Shown one piece after another: positions 34,256 to 43,175 of a DNA stretch of 64,000 nucleotides (positions within the stretch are counted from its first letter, which is position 1; each line of letters begins with the position of its first letter). The notes beneath the pieces were generated by a model, which ran no database searches, was not told where the DNA came from, and worked only from the letters and a program-made list of their open reading frames with translations. The position numbers were made by a program, and so were the translations under genes. Source of the DNA: Chryseobacterium panacisoli (GTDB taxonomy: Bacteria; Bacteroidota; Bacteroidia; Flavobacteriales; Weeksellaceae); contig NZ_VTRU01000001.1 of assembly GCF_008274625.1 (NCBI RefSeq), forward strand, positions 1,860,001 through 1,924,000, written 5' to 3'.

Positions 34256-35416
34256 ATGAAAATACCTGGGAAAACAAGGTTTATTGTACTTATTGCAAGT
34301 ATAATTCTTTTACAGAGCTGTACCAAGGCTGCAGAAGGATCCAATGCCGCGCCGCCAGCTCCAGAACTTCCGGTTTATACCGTTCTCACATCACCCGCTA
34401 CTACATATCAGGAATTCCCTACTGCCTTAGAAGGGAAAAATAATGTTGAAATAAGATCTCAGGTAGATGGCTATCTCGATAGAATCTATGTAGAGGAAGG
34501 TGCTTACGTAAGAGCCGGACAGCCATTATTTAAAATAGACTCCAGAAGCTATGGTGAGCAGATGAATATGGCACAAGCTAATCTACAGGCTGCGAATGCC
34601 AATATACAGAAGGCAAGAGTAGAAGTAGACAGGCTTCAGCCATTGGTTGCTGCAAAAGTAGTTTCTGATGTACAGCTAAAAACAGCAAAAGCCAACTATG
34701 AAGCCGCTGTAGCTGCTGCCTCACAAGCAAAAGCTTCCGTAGGAAGCGCAAGAATCAATGTAGGATTTACAACCATTACAGCTCCTGTAAGCGGTTATAT
34801 CGGAAGAATCCCTTTCAAAAAAGGAAGTCTGATCTCCAGAACAGATGTAAATCCATTGACATTATTATCTGATATCAGTGAAATTTATGCCTATTTCTCT
34901 TTGAGTGAACTGGACTTTATCGCTTTTCAGAATAAATACCCTGGCGCTACTCTCGAAGAAAAACTGAAAAATATGCCAATGGTAGAATTGGTGATCGCCG
35001 ACAACAGTACTTATCCTGAAAAAGGGAGATTAAGTATTGTAGACGGACAGTTTGATAAAACTACCGGAGCCATCAGTGTACGTGCCGTTTTCCCTAATGC
35101 CAACGGAACTTTAAGAACCGGAAACACAGGAAGAGTACGTATGCCGCAGCTGATCTCGAATGCCGTAGTAATTCCGCAGGAATCTACCTTCGAAATTCAG
35201 GATAAAACTTACGTATATGTAATGGGCAAAGACCAGAAGGTAACCGGAAGACCTATCAAAATATCTGGAAAAACAGATAGCTATTATTTTATTTCTGAAG
35301 GGCTTGCACCTGGAGAAAAAATTGTATTCACAGGAATTGGAAGCTTGAAAGACGGGGCATCTATCAGACCGAAAAATATTTCTTCTGACAGCTTACTAAA
35401 AGCAAAACCATTATAA
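34256..35416 (+). CDS. RND efflux periplasmic adaptor (membrane fusion protein)
   Basis: 386 residues with a lipoprotein signal (lipobox LQSC near residue 22). Adaptor landmarks: EIRSQVDGYLDRIYVEEGAYVRAGQPLF (first half of the lipoyl-like domain), an alpha-hairpin with heptads (NMAQANLQAANANIQKAR), TTITAPVSGYIGRIP (second half) and a C-terminal membrane-proximal domain. AcrA-like: it links the RND pump to the outer-membrane channel. First gene of the operon, 40 bp before the pump; controlled by the upstream TetR operators. Confidence 0.95.
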   Translation: MKIPGKTRFIVLIASIILLQSCTKAAEGSNAAPPAPELPVYTVLTSPATTYQEFPTALEGKNNVEIRSQVDGYLDRIYVEEGAYVRAGQPLFKIDSRSYGEQMNMAQANLQAANANIQKARVEVDRLQPLVAAKVVSDVQLKTAKANYEAAVAAASQAKASVGSARINVGFTTITAPVSGYIGRIPFKKGSLISRTDVNPLTLLSDISEIYAYFSLSELDFIAFQNKYPGATLEEKLKNMPMVELVIADNSTYPEKGRLSIVDGQFDKTTGAISVRAVFPNANGTLRTGNTGRVRMPQLISNAVVIPQESTFEIQDKTYVYVMGKDQKVTGRPIKISGKTDSYYFISEGLAPGEKIVFTGIGSLKDGASIRPKNISSDSLLKAKPL

Positions 35417-35456
35417 TCCATTCCGAATACAGAAGACTTAAAAAAATAAACTTCTT

Positions 35457-38400
35457 ATGTTAAAACAATTTATAGAAAGACCGGTCCTTTCAACGGTCAT
35501 CTCCATAATACTCTTATTATTGGGAGCCCTGTCTCTCTTTAATTTACCGATTGCCCTCTTTCCGGACATCGCCCCACCGAGTGTACAGGTAACAGCATTC
35601 TATCCGGGAGCCAACGCGGAGGTTGTAGCACGTTCGGTTGCCACCCCGATTGAGGAAGCCGTGAACGGAGTTGAGAATATGACGTATATGACCTCAAATT
35701 CCAGTAATGACGGTACAATGACACTGAGTGTCTTCTTCAAACAGGGCGCTGACGCTGATAATGCAGCTGTAAACGTACAAAACCGTGTATCGAAAGCAAT
35801 GAGCCAATTACCTCAAGAGGTTGTACAGGCCGGGATTTCAACACAGAAAGTACAGAACAGTATGATCATGTTCATGGGTCTGACCAGTGAAAATGAAAAA
35901 CAATATGACGAATTATTCCTTCAAAACTACCTGAAAATTAATGTTATTCCACAGATACAGCGTATCCCGGGAGTTGCACAGGCTCAGGTATTTGGTACAA
36001 GGGATTACTCTATGAGAATCTGGCTGAAACCGGATCGCCTGGCCGCCAACAACCTTTCTCCTCAGGAAGTGCTTGGAGCCATTAAAGACCATAACCTTGA
36101 AGCAGCCCCTGGTCGTCTGGGACAGGGAAGTAAGGAAACTTACGAGTATATCCTTAAATACAAAGGAAAACTGAATAAGAATGAAGACTATGAAAACATC
36201 GCTATCAAAGCAAACAGTGATGGTTCTTTCTTAAGATTAAAAGATGTAGCGAGAGTAGAATTCGGTTCTTATACTTATACTGCAACAAACCGAGTAGATG
36301 GGAAACCGGTTGCCGGATTTGCCATTTTACAGACCGCAGGTTCCAATGCGAATGAAATCCTTACCGAAATTGAAAGTCAGGTGAAAGTAATGGAAACTAC
36401 CCTTCCAAAAGGTGTAAAACCCATTATCATGTATAACTCCAAAGACTTCCTGGATGCATCTATCCATCAGGTTGTGGAAACGTTAGTCATTGCCTTCATT
36501 CTGGTATTTATTGTAGTATATATTTTCCTTCAGGATTTCAGATCTACATTAATTCCAGCTATTGCAGTGCCGGTGGCGATCATCGGAACATTCTTCTTCC
36601 TTCAGCTCTTTGGTTTCAGTATCAACATGCTTACGCTGTTTGCATTGGTTCTGGCCATTGGTATTGTAGTGGATGATGCCATTGTGGTGGTAGAAGCTGT
36701 CCATTCTAAAATGGAACAGACAGGAATGCCTGTAGAACATGCTACAATGAACTCAATGAGTGAAATCTCAGGAGCTATTATTTCCATTACTTTGGTAATG
36801 TGTGCCGTATTTATTCCGGTTGGATTCATGCAGGGACCTGCTGGGGTCTTCTACAGACAGTTCGCATTTACCTTAGCAATTGCAATTTTAATTTCAGCAG
36901 TAAACGCATTGACGTTAAGTCCGGCGTTATGTGCAATGTTCTTAAATGATCCTCAGGGAGAACATGGTGAGCACGGTCATAAAAAAGGTTTTGGAGCAAG
37001 ATTCTTTAATGCATTTAATGCCAGCTTCAACAGCATGACCAGAAAATATATCTACAGCCTTAAGTTTTTAATTAAAAATAAATGGGTTGCAGTAGGAGGA
37101 CTTGTAGTCATTACAGCAGCAAGTGTCTTCCTGATCAAAAAAGCACCGTCAGGATTTATCCCTACGGAAGACCAGGGATTCGTATTGTATGCAGTAAATA
37201 CTCCTCCGGGAAGTTCACTGGAAAGAACGCACAGAGCAACAGCACAAATTGATAAAATTATCAACAGTGAAAAAGCCACTAATCACCTTTGGGTAGCAGA
37301 TGGTATGAACTTTATCAGTAATGCCAATGCGTCTCCATATTCTGCAGGTTTCATTAAGCTTAAAGATTATGACAAACGCGGTGAAATGAAGGATCCTGAT
37401 CAGATTGCAGGAACTTTAACAGGAAAGGTAAGCCAGGTGAAAGATGCCAATGCATTTTTCTTCAACTTCCCAACTGTACAAGGTTTCGGTAACGTTTCCG
37501 GATTTGAATTCATGCTTCAGGATAAAACAAATGGTTCTTTTGAACAATTGGGAACAACTACCCAACAATTCATTGGAGAGCTGATGAAAAGACCTGAAAT
37601 TGCATTTGCCTTTACGACTTATGCTGCTGGAAACCCTCAGTACACCATTGATGTGGATACTGATAAAGCCAATCAGCTGGGAGTTTCTGTAACAGAACTG
37701 ATGCAGACCATGCAGATTTATTTCGGAAGTAGCTTTGTATCAGATTTCAACAGATTCGGGAAGTATTACAGAGTAATGGCACAGGCAGATATTCCTTACC
37801 GTACCGACATCAACTCTCTGGAAGGAATTTATGTAAAAAATAAATCAGGAGAAATGGTTCCAGCGAAAACACTGGTTACCTTAAAAAGATCTTTCGGACC
37901 TGAAACGGTAACAAGAAATAACCTTTTCAATGCAGTAACCATTAACGGAACTCCAAAACCTGGATACAGTACCGGAGATGCCATCAAAGCGGTAGAAGAA
38001 GTTGCTCAGCAATCCCTTCCAAGAGGATATGGATATGAATGGACAGGGATTACCCGTGAAGAAATCAAAACAAGCGGACAGACTGCATTTATTTTCTTCT
38101 TAAGTATTCTGTTTGTATACTTCTTGCTCGCGGCTCAGTATGAAAGTTATATCCTTCCTTTTGCCATTATTCTTACGATTCCAACAGGGATTTTTGGAGT
38201 ATTTGCCTTCACAGGACTGGCAGGAATTGATAACAATATCTACGTTCAGGTAGGATTGATCATGCTTGTCGGGCTATTGGCTAAGAATGCCATCCTGATT
38301 GTAGAATTTGCCGTACAAAGAAGAAAAGCAGGAAAAACTTTGATTGAATCTGCACTTCAGGCATCAAGACTGCGTTTAAGACCAATCTTAATGACCTCTT

Positions 38401-38639
38401 TTGCCTTCATCGTAGGGATGCTTCCGCTGGTATGGACACAAGGTGCCTCTTCAAAAGGAAATCACTCTATCGGATACAGTACCGTAGGAGGAATGCTTAC
38501 AGGAGTAATATTCGGGATTTTTATTATTCCGGTGATGTATGTGATCTTCCAGTACCTGCATGAAAAAATGCCAAGCAGAAAACAGAAAAGACTTCTGAAA
38601 AAACAAATGGAAGAAGAACTTTTAGCTGCTAGTCACTAA
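35457..38639 (+). CDS. RND-family multidrug efflux pump (HAE1 type)
   Basis: 1060 residues, full AcrB length. N-terminal MLKQFIERPVLSTVISIILLL (TM1), FPDIAPPSVQVTAFYPGA, the proton-relay Asp pair in IGIVVDDAIVVVEAVH, two large periplasmic loops and 12 membrane segments, ending in a basic KRLLKKQMEEE tail. It exports hydrophobic or amphiphilic compounds by proton antiport as a trimer. It lies between the adaptor and the outer-membrane factor. A short His-rich stretch (EHGEHGHKK) in the central cytoplasmic loop is a local oddity. Confidence 0.96.
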   Translation: MLKQFIERPVLSTVISIILLLLGALSLFNLPIALFPDIAPPSVQVTAFYPGANAEVVARSVATPIEEAVNGVENMTYMTSNSSNDGTMTLSVFFKQGADADNAAVNVQNRVSKAMSQLPQEVVQAGISTQKVQNSMIMFMGLTSENEKQYDELFLQNYLKINVIPQIQRIPGVAQAQVFGTRDYSMRIWLKPDRLAANNLSPQEVLGAIKDHNLEAAPGRLGQGSKETYEYILKYKGKLNKNEDYENIAIKANSDGSFLRLKDVARVEFGSYTYTATNRVDGKPVAGFAILQTAGSNANEILTEIESQVKVMETTLPKGVKPIIMYNSKDFLDASIHQVVETLVIAFILVFIVVYIFLQDFRSTLIPAIAVPVAIIGTFFFLQLFGFSINMLTLFALVLAIGIVVDDAIVVVEAVHSKMEQTGMPVEHATMNSMSEISGAIISITLVMCAVFIPVGFMQGPAGVFYRQFAFTLAIAILISAVNALTLSPALCAMFLNDPQGEHGEHGHKKGFGARFFNAFNASFNSMTRKYIYSLKFLIKNKWVAVGGLVVITAASVFLIKKAPSGFIPTEDQGFVLYAVNTPPGSSLERTHRATAQIDKIINSEKATNHLWVADGMNFISNANASPYSAGFIKLKDYDKRGEMKDPDQIAGTLTGKVSQVKDANAFFFNFPTVQGFGNVSGFEFMLQDKTNGSFEQLGTTTQQFIGELMKRPEIAFAFTTYAAGNPQYTIDVDTDKANQLGVSVTELMQTMQIYFGSSFVSDFNRFGKYYRVMAQADIPYRTDINSLEGIYVKNKSGEMVPAKTLVTLKRSFGPETVTRNNLFNAVTINGTPKPGYSTGDAIKAVEEVAQQSLPRGYGYEWTGITREEIKTSGQTAFIFFLSILFVYFLLAAQYESYILPFAIILTIPTGIFGVFAFTGLAGIDNNIYVQVGLIMLVGLLAKNAILIVEFAVQRRKAGKTLIESALQASRLRLRPILMTSFAFIVGMLPLVWTQGASSKGNHSIGYSTVGGMLTGVIFGIFIIPVMYVIFQYLHEKMPSRKQKRLLKKQMEEELLAASH

Positions 38640-38808
38640 TAAAAAATGAATTACAAAAACTTAGAGAAATTTTAAGATCACAAAGGGTTAACTATTCTCC
38701 TATATGTTCTTAATGGTTTAAAAAGCTAACTATTTTCTCCTACTAAAGACAATTTTTGCATAAACGAAACCTCTCTAAGTTTTGTATTCAATTAAAAGTT
38801 AAAAAACT
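38640..38808. repeat. Spacer in the efflux operon with internal repeat
   Basis: 169 bp between pump and channel genes. GTTAACTATTCTCCTA and GCTAACTATTTTCTCCTA occur about 45 bp apart, around a TTCTTAATGGTTTAAAAAG stretch. No clear promoter or terminator is seen, so readthrough is likely. Confidence 0.4.
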
Positions 38809-40221
38809 ATGAAAAGAGTAAAAAATATTATTCTAACATTTGCGGTGGCCATAGGCTCTGTTTCGTGTGTGTCAAAACTGGCATATACGGAGCCAGAGCT
38901 TCCTCTTCCGGAAAAATTCCAGTACACCGCAACTGCAGATACGGCCAGCATAGCCAATCTGGAGTGGAAACAGTTCTTCAGCGATCCTATTTTACAGGGA
39001 TTAATTGAAAAAGGAATTAAAAATAATTATGACCTGCAGATTGCATTAAAGCAGGTTGCCGCTTCACAGGAAAAACTGAAACAGGCAAAATATATGCAAT
39101 ATCCGGATGTAGGTTTCGCTGTTTCTGCACAAATTTCAAAACCTTCGGAAAACAGTATGAATGGAAAAAGCTTAAATTCATTTTTAGGACAAAACCATGT
39201 TGAAGATTACAATGCAGCCTTCAACCTTTCATGGGAAGCGGACATCTGGGGAAAAATTAAAAACCAGCAGGAAGTTTCAAGAATGCAGTATCTTCAGACT
39301 TATGAAGGCTCAAAAGCAGTTCAGACTCAGGTAGTAGCAGCTATTGCACAGGGATATTATAACCTCTTGATGCTTGACAGACAATTAGCTATTGCAAAAT
39401 CGAATCTGGAGCTAAGCAGCAATACCCTAATGATCACACAAAAAATGTGGGAAAGCGGTGACAATACCTCTTTAGGAGTACAGCAGGCCGCAGCACAGAA
39501 ACAGGCAACAGAGCTTTTGATTACTCAGCTGGAGCAGAATATTGCTATTCAGGAAAATGCATTGAGTATTCTGGTGGGAGAACTGCCTAATAAAGTAAAC
39601 AGAACTATTGAAATGTCTGATACTTCCTTACCTCAGAATATCTCCGCAGGACTTCCTGCAGCTATGGTAAGCAGAAGGCCGGACGTTCGTCAGCAGGAGC
39701 TTGTTTTACTGGAATCGAATGCTAGTGTAGGAATTGCTCAGGCCAATATGTATCCTGCATTGAAGATTACAGCCAACGGAGGCGTGAATTCATTCAAATT
39801 TGATAACTGGTTTCAGATTCCGGCTTCGTTATTCGGATCTGTTTTAGGAGGACTTACCCAGCCTATTTTCCAGAAAAGACAGCTGAAAACAGATCTGGAA
39901 GTAGCAAAAATTCAAAGAGAGAAAAATGTTCTGGCATTCCGTCAGTCAGTATTAAATGCTGTAGGTGAGGTTTCAGATGCTTTGGTATCCAATGAAAACT
40001 TAAAAGCTCAGGAACAAAAAGCTGCCGAACAGGCAACCACTTTGAAGGACGGAATTAAAAGTGCACAACTTCTTTACAAAGGAGGTTCAGCCAATTACCT
40101 GGAAGTGATTACAGCACAGGGAAACTCCCTACAGGCAGAGTTGAATCTGGCTTCCATTAAAAGACAGAGATTAAGCAGCATTGTAGATTTATACAGAGCT
40201 TTAGGCGGCGGTTGGAAGTAG
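38809..40221 (+). CDS. Efflux outer-membrane factor (NodT/OprM-type TolC family) lipoprotein
   Basis: 470 residues; lipobox SVSC near residue 21. Two outer-membrane-efflux repeats are visible: WKQFFSDPILQGLIEKGIKNNYDLQ and the second PAAMVSRRPDVRQQE...ASVGIAQANMYPALKITANGG. It ends with LASIKRQRLSSIVDLYRALGGGWK, typical of the NodT group. It forms the trimeric channel of the tripartite pump encoded just upstream. Confidence 0.95.
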   Translation: MKRVKNIILTFAVAIGSVSCVSKLAYTEPELPLPEKFQYTATADTASIANLEWKQFFSDPILQGLIEKGIKNNYDLQIALKQVAASQEKLKQAKYMQYPDVGFAVSAQISKPSENSMNGKSLNSFLGQNHVEDYNAAFNLSWEADIWGKIKNQQEVSRMQYLQTYEGSKAVQTQVVAAIAQGYYNLLMLDRQLAIAKSNLELSSNTLMITQKMWESGDNTSLGVQQAAAQKQATELLITQLEQNIAIQENALSILVGELPNKVNRTIEMSDTSLPQNISAGLPAAMVSRRPDVRQQELVLLESNASVGIAQANMYPALKITANGGVNSFKFDNWFQIPASLFGSVLGGLTQPIFQKRQLKTDLEVAKIQREKNVLAFRQSVLNAVGEVSDALVSNENLKAQEQKAAEQATTLKDGIKSAQLLYKGGSANYLEVITAQGNSLQAELNLASIKRQRLSSIVDLYRALGGGWK

Positions 40222-40246
40222 TAAATTAAATTATATTTGTTTTAAG

Positions 40247-40275
40247 ATGCGGTTCTTTTTGGACCGCATTTTTTG
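40247..40275 (+). terminator. Terminator of the efflux operon
   Basis: ATGCGGTTC (40247-40255) pairs with GGACCGCAT (40261-40269), with G-T wobble, followed by TTTTTT. Confidence 0.8.
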
Positions 40276-40291
40276 TTCTATAAGACTGTAC

Positions 40292-40424
40292 TGTCATTCT
40301 GAAAGGAACACAGTGGAATGAAGAATCTTTAAAAATAATTGATGAGATTCTTCCTCTTCAGAATGACAAACTGTACGCTTAGCTTATCCATACACTATGT
40401 CATTCCGTAGGAATCTATATTTTC
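40292..40424. repeat. TGTCATTCTGAA inverted repeat plus a CCGTAGGA copy
   Basis: TGTCATTCTGAAAGGAA with inner GAAGAATCT (40292-40328) is mirrored by AGATTCTTC then TTCAGAATGACA (40345-40368), a hairpin of about 20 bp with an asymmetric insert. GTCATTCCGTAGGAATCT (from 40399) is a copy of the element seen at 32191. No coding content. Confidence 0.55.
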
Positions 40425-40459
40425 AAAGCTTCTAAAGTCGTTTAATAATGTAAAAGTAT

Positions 40460-41380
40460 TTACTTTTCAAACTCCTCCGCAATCCATTTCAGCAAATCAT
40501 CAAAATCATTTTGAGAATATCCCAACTGCAAATAATGAATATCATCAGCCTTTCTGTACCATGTCAGTTGACGTTTGGCATACCTACGGCTATTCTTTTT
40601 AATTTCTGAAACCGCAAAATCAAGATCCCATTCCCCATCAAAATATTTGAATAATTCTGCATAGCCTACCGTATTTAAAGCAGTCAGATCTTTGAATGGT
40701 TCAAGACCTTTCACCTCATCCAGCAAACCATTCTCCATCATAATATCCACTCTGTGATTGATTCTTTCATATAATTCTTCTCTTGGAGCTTCTATTCCGA
40801 TTCTGATGACATTAAAATCTCTTGAATCCTGAGATACGGCAATCAATTCGGAATATTTTGTATCCGTTTGCCAGATCACATCTATGGCACGCAAAAGCCT
40901 GCGATGATTATGAATATCCACCACACTGAAGTATTCGGGATCGAGTTCCTGTAAAATTTCCTGAAGTTTTTCTATTCCCCCTTGCTCCATGATGGTATGA
41001 AGTTTTTCCTGGTTTTCAGTATTGGCTTCAGGCAGATCATGCAGACCTTCTATTACAGCTTTTTCATACATCATGCTGCCACCAACAAGAATTACGGTGT
41101 CATGCGTAGTAAAAAGTTCATTGAGTTTTTGAAGCGCATCTTCTTCGTACTGACCGATAGAATAATAGTCTTCAACTGAAAGATTTCCAATAAAATGATG
41201 AGGTGCGGCAGCCAGTTCTTCTTCAGATGGTGCAGCGGTTCCTATTTTCATTTCTTTAAAAAACTGACGGGAATCACAGGAAATAATCTCTGTATTGAAA
41301 TATTGAGCCAGATCAATTGCCAATCTCGTTTTACCAATTCCGGTGGGTCCTACTACAGAAATCAAGTTTTTCTTTTTCAC
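40460..41380 (-). CDS. miaA: tRNA dimethylallyltransferase
   Basis: 306 residues from a GTG start. P-loop VVGPTGIGKTRLAIDLA near residue 9, then ISCDSRQFFKEMKIGTAAP, LVGGSMMYEKAVIEGL, and the tRNA-binding end RYAKRQLTWYRKADDIHYL. It adds an isopentenyl group to A37 of tRNAs reading UNN codons. It is a single gene between two repeat-filled gaps. Confidence 0.96.
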   Translation of the reverse strand: MKKKNLISVVGPTGIGKTRLAIDLAQYFNTEIISCDSRQFFKEMKIGTAAPSEEELAAAPHHFIGNLSVEDYYSIGQYEEDALQKLNELFTTHDTVILVGGSMMYEKAVIEGLHDLPEANTENQEKLHTIMEQGGIEKLQEILQELDPEYFSVVDIHNHRRLLRAIDVIWQTDTKYSELIAVSQDSRDFNVIRIGIEAPREELYERINHRVDIMMENGLLDEVKGLEPFKDLTALNTVGYAELFKYFDGEWDLDFAVSEIKKNSRRYAKRQLTWYRKADDIHYLQLGYSQNDFDDLLKWIAEEFEK

Positions 41381-41414
41381 AGCGCTAATTTACGAAAATG
41401 AGTTTATTTAATTT

Positions 41415-41505
41415 GCCAGAAGATGGAAGCCTGAGGCTGGAAGTTAAAATTATATATAATCTATATTAAAACAATCTTCCCCACCTCCTGCTCCATCTTC
41501 CAGCC
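41415..41505. repeat. GGCTGGAAGATGG inverted repeat
   Basis: GCCAGAAGATGGAAGCC...GGCTGGAAG (41415-41443) is mirrored by CTTCCCCACCTCC...CCATCTTCCAGCC (41476-41505). The imperfect stem of about 29 bp encloses a 32-nt AT-rich loop. It lies between the divergent miaA and yicC genes. Confidence 0.6.
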
Positions 41506-41539
41506 ATTCAACATTAGCCAAACTATAGACTTAAATGTT

Positions 41540-41547
41540 TATCTTTG
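41540..41547 (+). promoter_or_regulatory. -7 promoter box for yicC
   Basis: TATCTTTG (perfect TAnnTTTG), 17 nt before the ATG at 41565, just right of the inverted repeat. Confidence 0.6.
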
Positions 41548-41564
41548 TAGAACAATAAAAAACT

Positions 41565-42422
41565 ATGATTTTATCAATGACCGGATTCGGTAGAGCCGAA
41601 GATGTTTTTGAAGGAAAAAAAATTACAATAGATATTAAATCACTGAACAGCAAGAGCTTTGATTTGAATATCAAAATTCCTTTACGTTATAAAGAAAAAG
41701 AATTTGAAATCAGAAAAATTCTTAATGATAGAATTATCCGTGGAAAAGTAGACTGCTATGTTAATATTGAGAACCTTGAAGAGTCTAATGATGTAAAAAT
41801 CAATAAGAATTTAATTGACTCATATATCAAAGAGCTTAAAACCATAGCTTCTGACGGTCCCGATTTCGAATACCTTAAAATGGCGGTAAGACTTCCTGAT
41901 GCCATCTCCTCAAGACCTGATGAACTTACAGAAGGAGAATGGGAAGCATTGGCAAAAATTGTTAATAATGCCGTAGACAGATTTGAAGAATTCAGAAGAA
42001 CTGAAGGCAGCATTCTGCATGAAGAATTAAACAGGAATATTCAGAATATTGACAAATATCTTGGAGAAGTGATTCCTTTTGAGGAAGAAAGAATTGTCAG
42101 CGTGAAAGAACGTTATCAGAAATCTTTGAAAGAATTTGAAAATGTAGATGAAACGCGTTTTTACCAGGAAATGGCCTATTTCACTGAAAAGCTTGACATC
42201 TCTGAAGAAAAGGTAAGACTTACCCAGCACTTGAAATATTACAAAGAAGTAATGGATAATGAATCTTTCAACGGGAAAAAACTGGGCTTTATTTCTCAGG
42301 AAATCGGAAGAGAGATCAATACATTAGGTTCTAAAGCCAATCATGCAGAAATCCAGAAACTGGTAGTGATGATGAAGGATGACCTGGAAAAAATTAAAGA
42401 ACAAACGTTAAATGTATTGTAA
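41565..42422 (+). CDS. YicC family endoribonuclease-like protein
   Basis: 285 residues. Starts with the hallmark MILSMTGFGRAE, then IDIKSLNSKSFDLNIKIP and ends RLTQHLKYYKEVMDN...GRKLGFISQEIGREINTLGSKANHAEIQ-type sequence, the conserved YicC C-terminal helix. E. coli YicC has been linked to RNA degradation; function here is by family. It precedes gmk, as in many bacteria, though an 85-bp repeat-containing gap separates them. Confidence 0.93.
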   Translation: MILSMTGFGRAEDVFEGKKITIDIKSLNSKSFDLNIKIPLRYKEKEFEIRKILNDRIIRGKVDCYVNIENLEESNDVKINKNLIDSYIKELKTIASDGPDFEYLKMAVRLPDAISSRPDELTEGEWEALAKIVNNAVDRFEEFRRTEGSILHEELNRNIQNIDKYLGEVIPFEEERIVSVKERYQKSLKEFENVDETRFYQEMAYFTEKLDISEEKVRLTQHLKYYKEVMDNESFNGKKLGFISQEIGREINTLGSKANHAEIQKLVVMMKDDLEKIKEQTLNVL

Positions 42423-42430
42423 TGATAGGT

Positions 42431-42494
42431 ACGAGTTACGAGATGCGTGGTTGTAATTCCTAACAATGGACTCCGTAATTCGAAACCCGTAACT
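42431..42494. repeat. GAGTTACGAG inverted repeat
   Basis: ACGAGTTACGAGATGCG (from 42431) faces CGTAATTCGAAACCCGTAACT (ending 42494). The arms are imperfectly complementary (AGTTACGRG core). It lies within the yicC-gmk spacer and is another hairpin-forming gap element. Confidence 0.45.
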
Positions 42495-42507
42495 GAAATT
42501 GTAAAAA

Positions 42508-43071
42508 ATGGATAAAGTAATTATATTTTCAGCACCATCAGGGAGCGGAAAAACTACATTGGTAAAACATTCACTGGAAACATTTCCTGAACTGAATTTT
42601 TCAATCTCATGTACCACGAGACAGCCGAGAGGAAGTGAAGTTCACGCAGTAGATTATCATTTTCTGACACCTGATGAATTCAGACAGAAAATTTCCGAAG
42701 GTGCCTTTGTAGAATATGAAGAAGTGTATACTGACAAATATTACGGTACTTTAAAATCTGAAGTAGAAAAAATCTGGAATCAGGGAAAAGTTGTTATTTT
42801 TGATGTAGATGTAAAAGGAGGTATTTCGTTAAAAAAATATTTCGGTGAAAAAGCCCTGTCTATTTTTATAGAACCGCCTTCCATTGAAGAATTGGAACGA
42901 AGATTGATCTTCAGAAATACAGATGATGCAGAAACCATAAAAACCCGTGTAGCAAAGGCAGAAGAAGAAATGTCCTACGCCAGCGAGTTTGATAAGATCG
43001 TGATTAATACCGATCTTGATGTAGCTAAAAAAGAAATAGAAAGTTTAATAAAAAGTTTTATCAGTAATTAA
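42508..43071 (+). CDS. gmk: Guanylate kinase
   Basis: 187 residues. P-loop IFSAPSGSGKTTLVKH near residue 6, ISCTTRQPRGSEVHAVDYHFL (GMP binding), FVEYEEVYTDKYYGTL, and VIFDVDVKGGISLKK. It converts GMP to GDP with ATP. It follows yicC and precedes nadA on the same strand, each separated by short repeat-containing gaps. Confidence 0.97.
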   Translation: MDKVIIFSAPSGSGKTTLVKHSLETFPELNFSISCTTRQPRGSEVHAVDYHFLTPDEFRQKISEGAFVEYEEVYTDKYYGTLKSEVEKIWNQGKVVIFDVDVKGGISLKKYFGEKALSIFIEPPSIEELERRLIFRNTDDAETIKTRVAKAEEEMSYASEFDKIVINTDLDVAKKEIESLIKSFISN

Positions 43072-43072
43072 T

Positions 43073-43152
43073 GGCTGGAAGATGGAAGCCCGAAGATGGA
43101 AGTAATCAAATACTCTCAAAATCTAACTTCTAATTTCTAACCTCCAACTTCT
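43073..43152. repeat. GGCTGGAAGATGGAAG repeat and TCTAACTTCTAA repeat
   Basis: GGCTGGAAGATGGAAGCCCG with a second GAAGATGGAAG (43073-43102) matches the element at 41415. AACTTCTAATTTCTAACC and TCCAACTTCT (43125-43152) match the element at 18840. Both fill the gmk-nadA gap. Confidence 0.5.
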
Positions 43153-43175
43153 GATAATAAAAAATTGAGGTTGAT

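Noticed and set aside
35539-37279. Several minus-strand frames inside the RND pump gene
   Set aside because: They are shadows of a 1060-codon gene with complete family motifs and lack any supporting signal.
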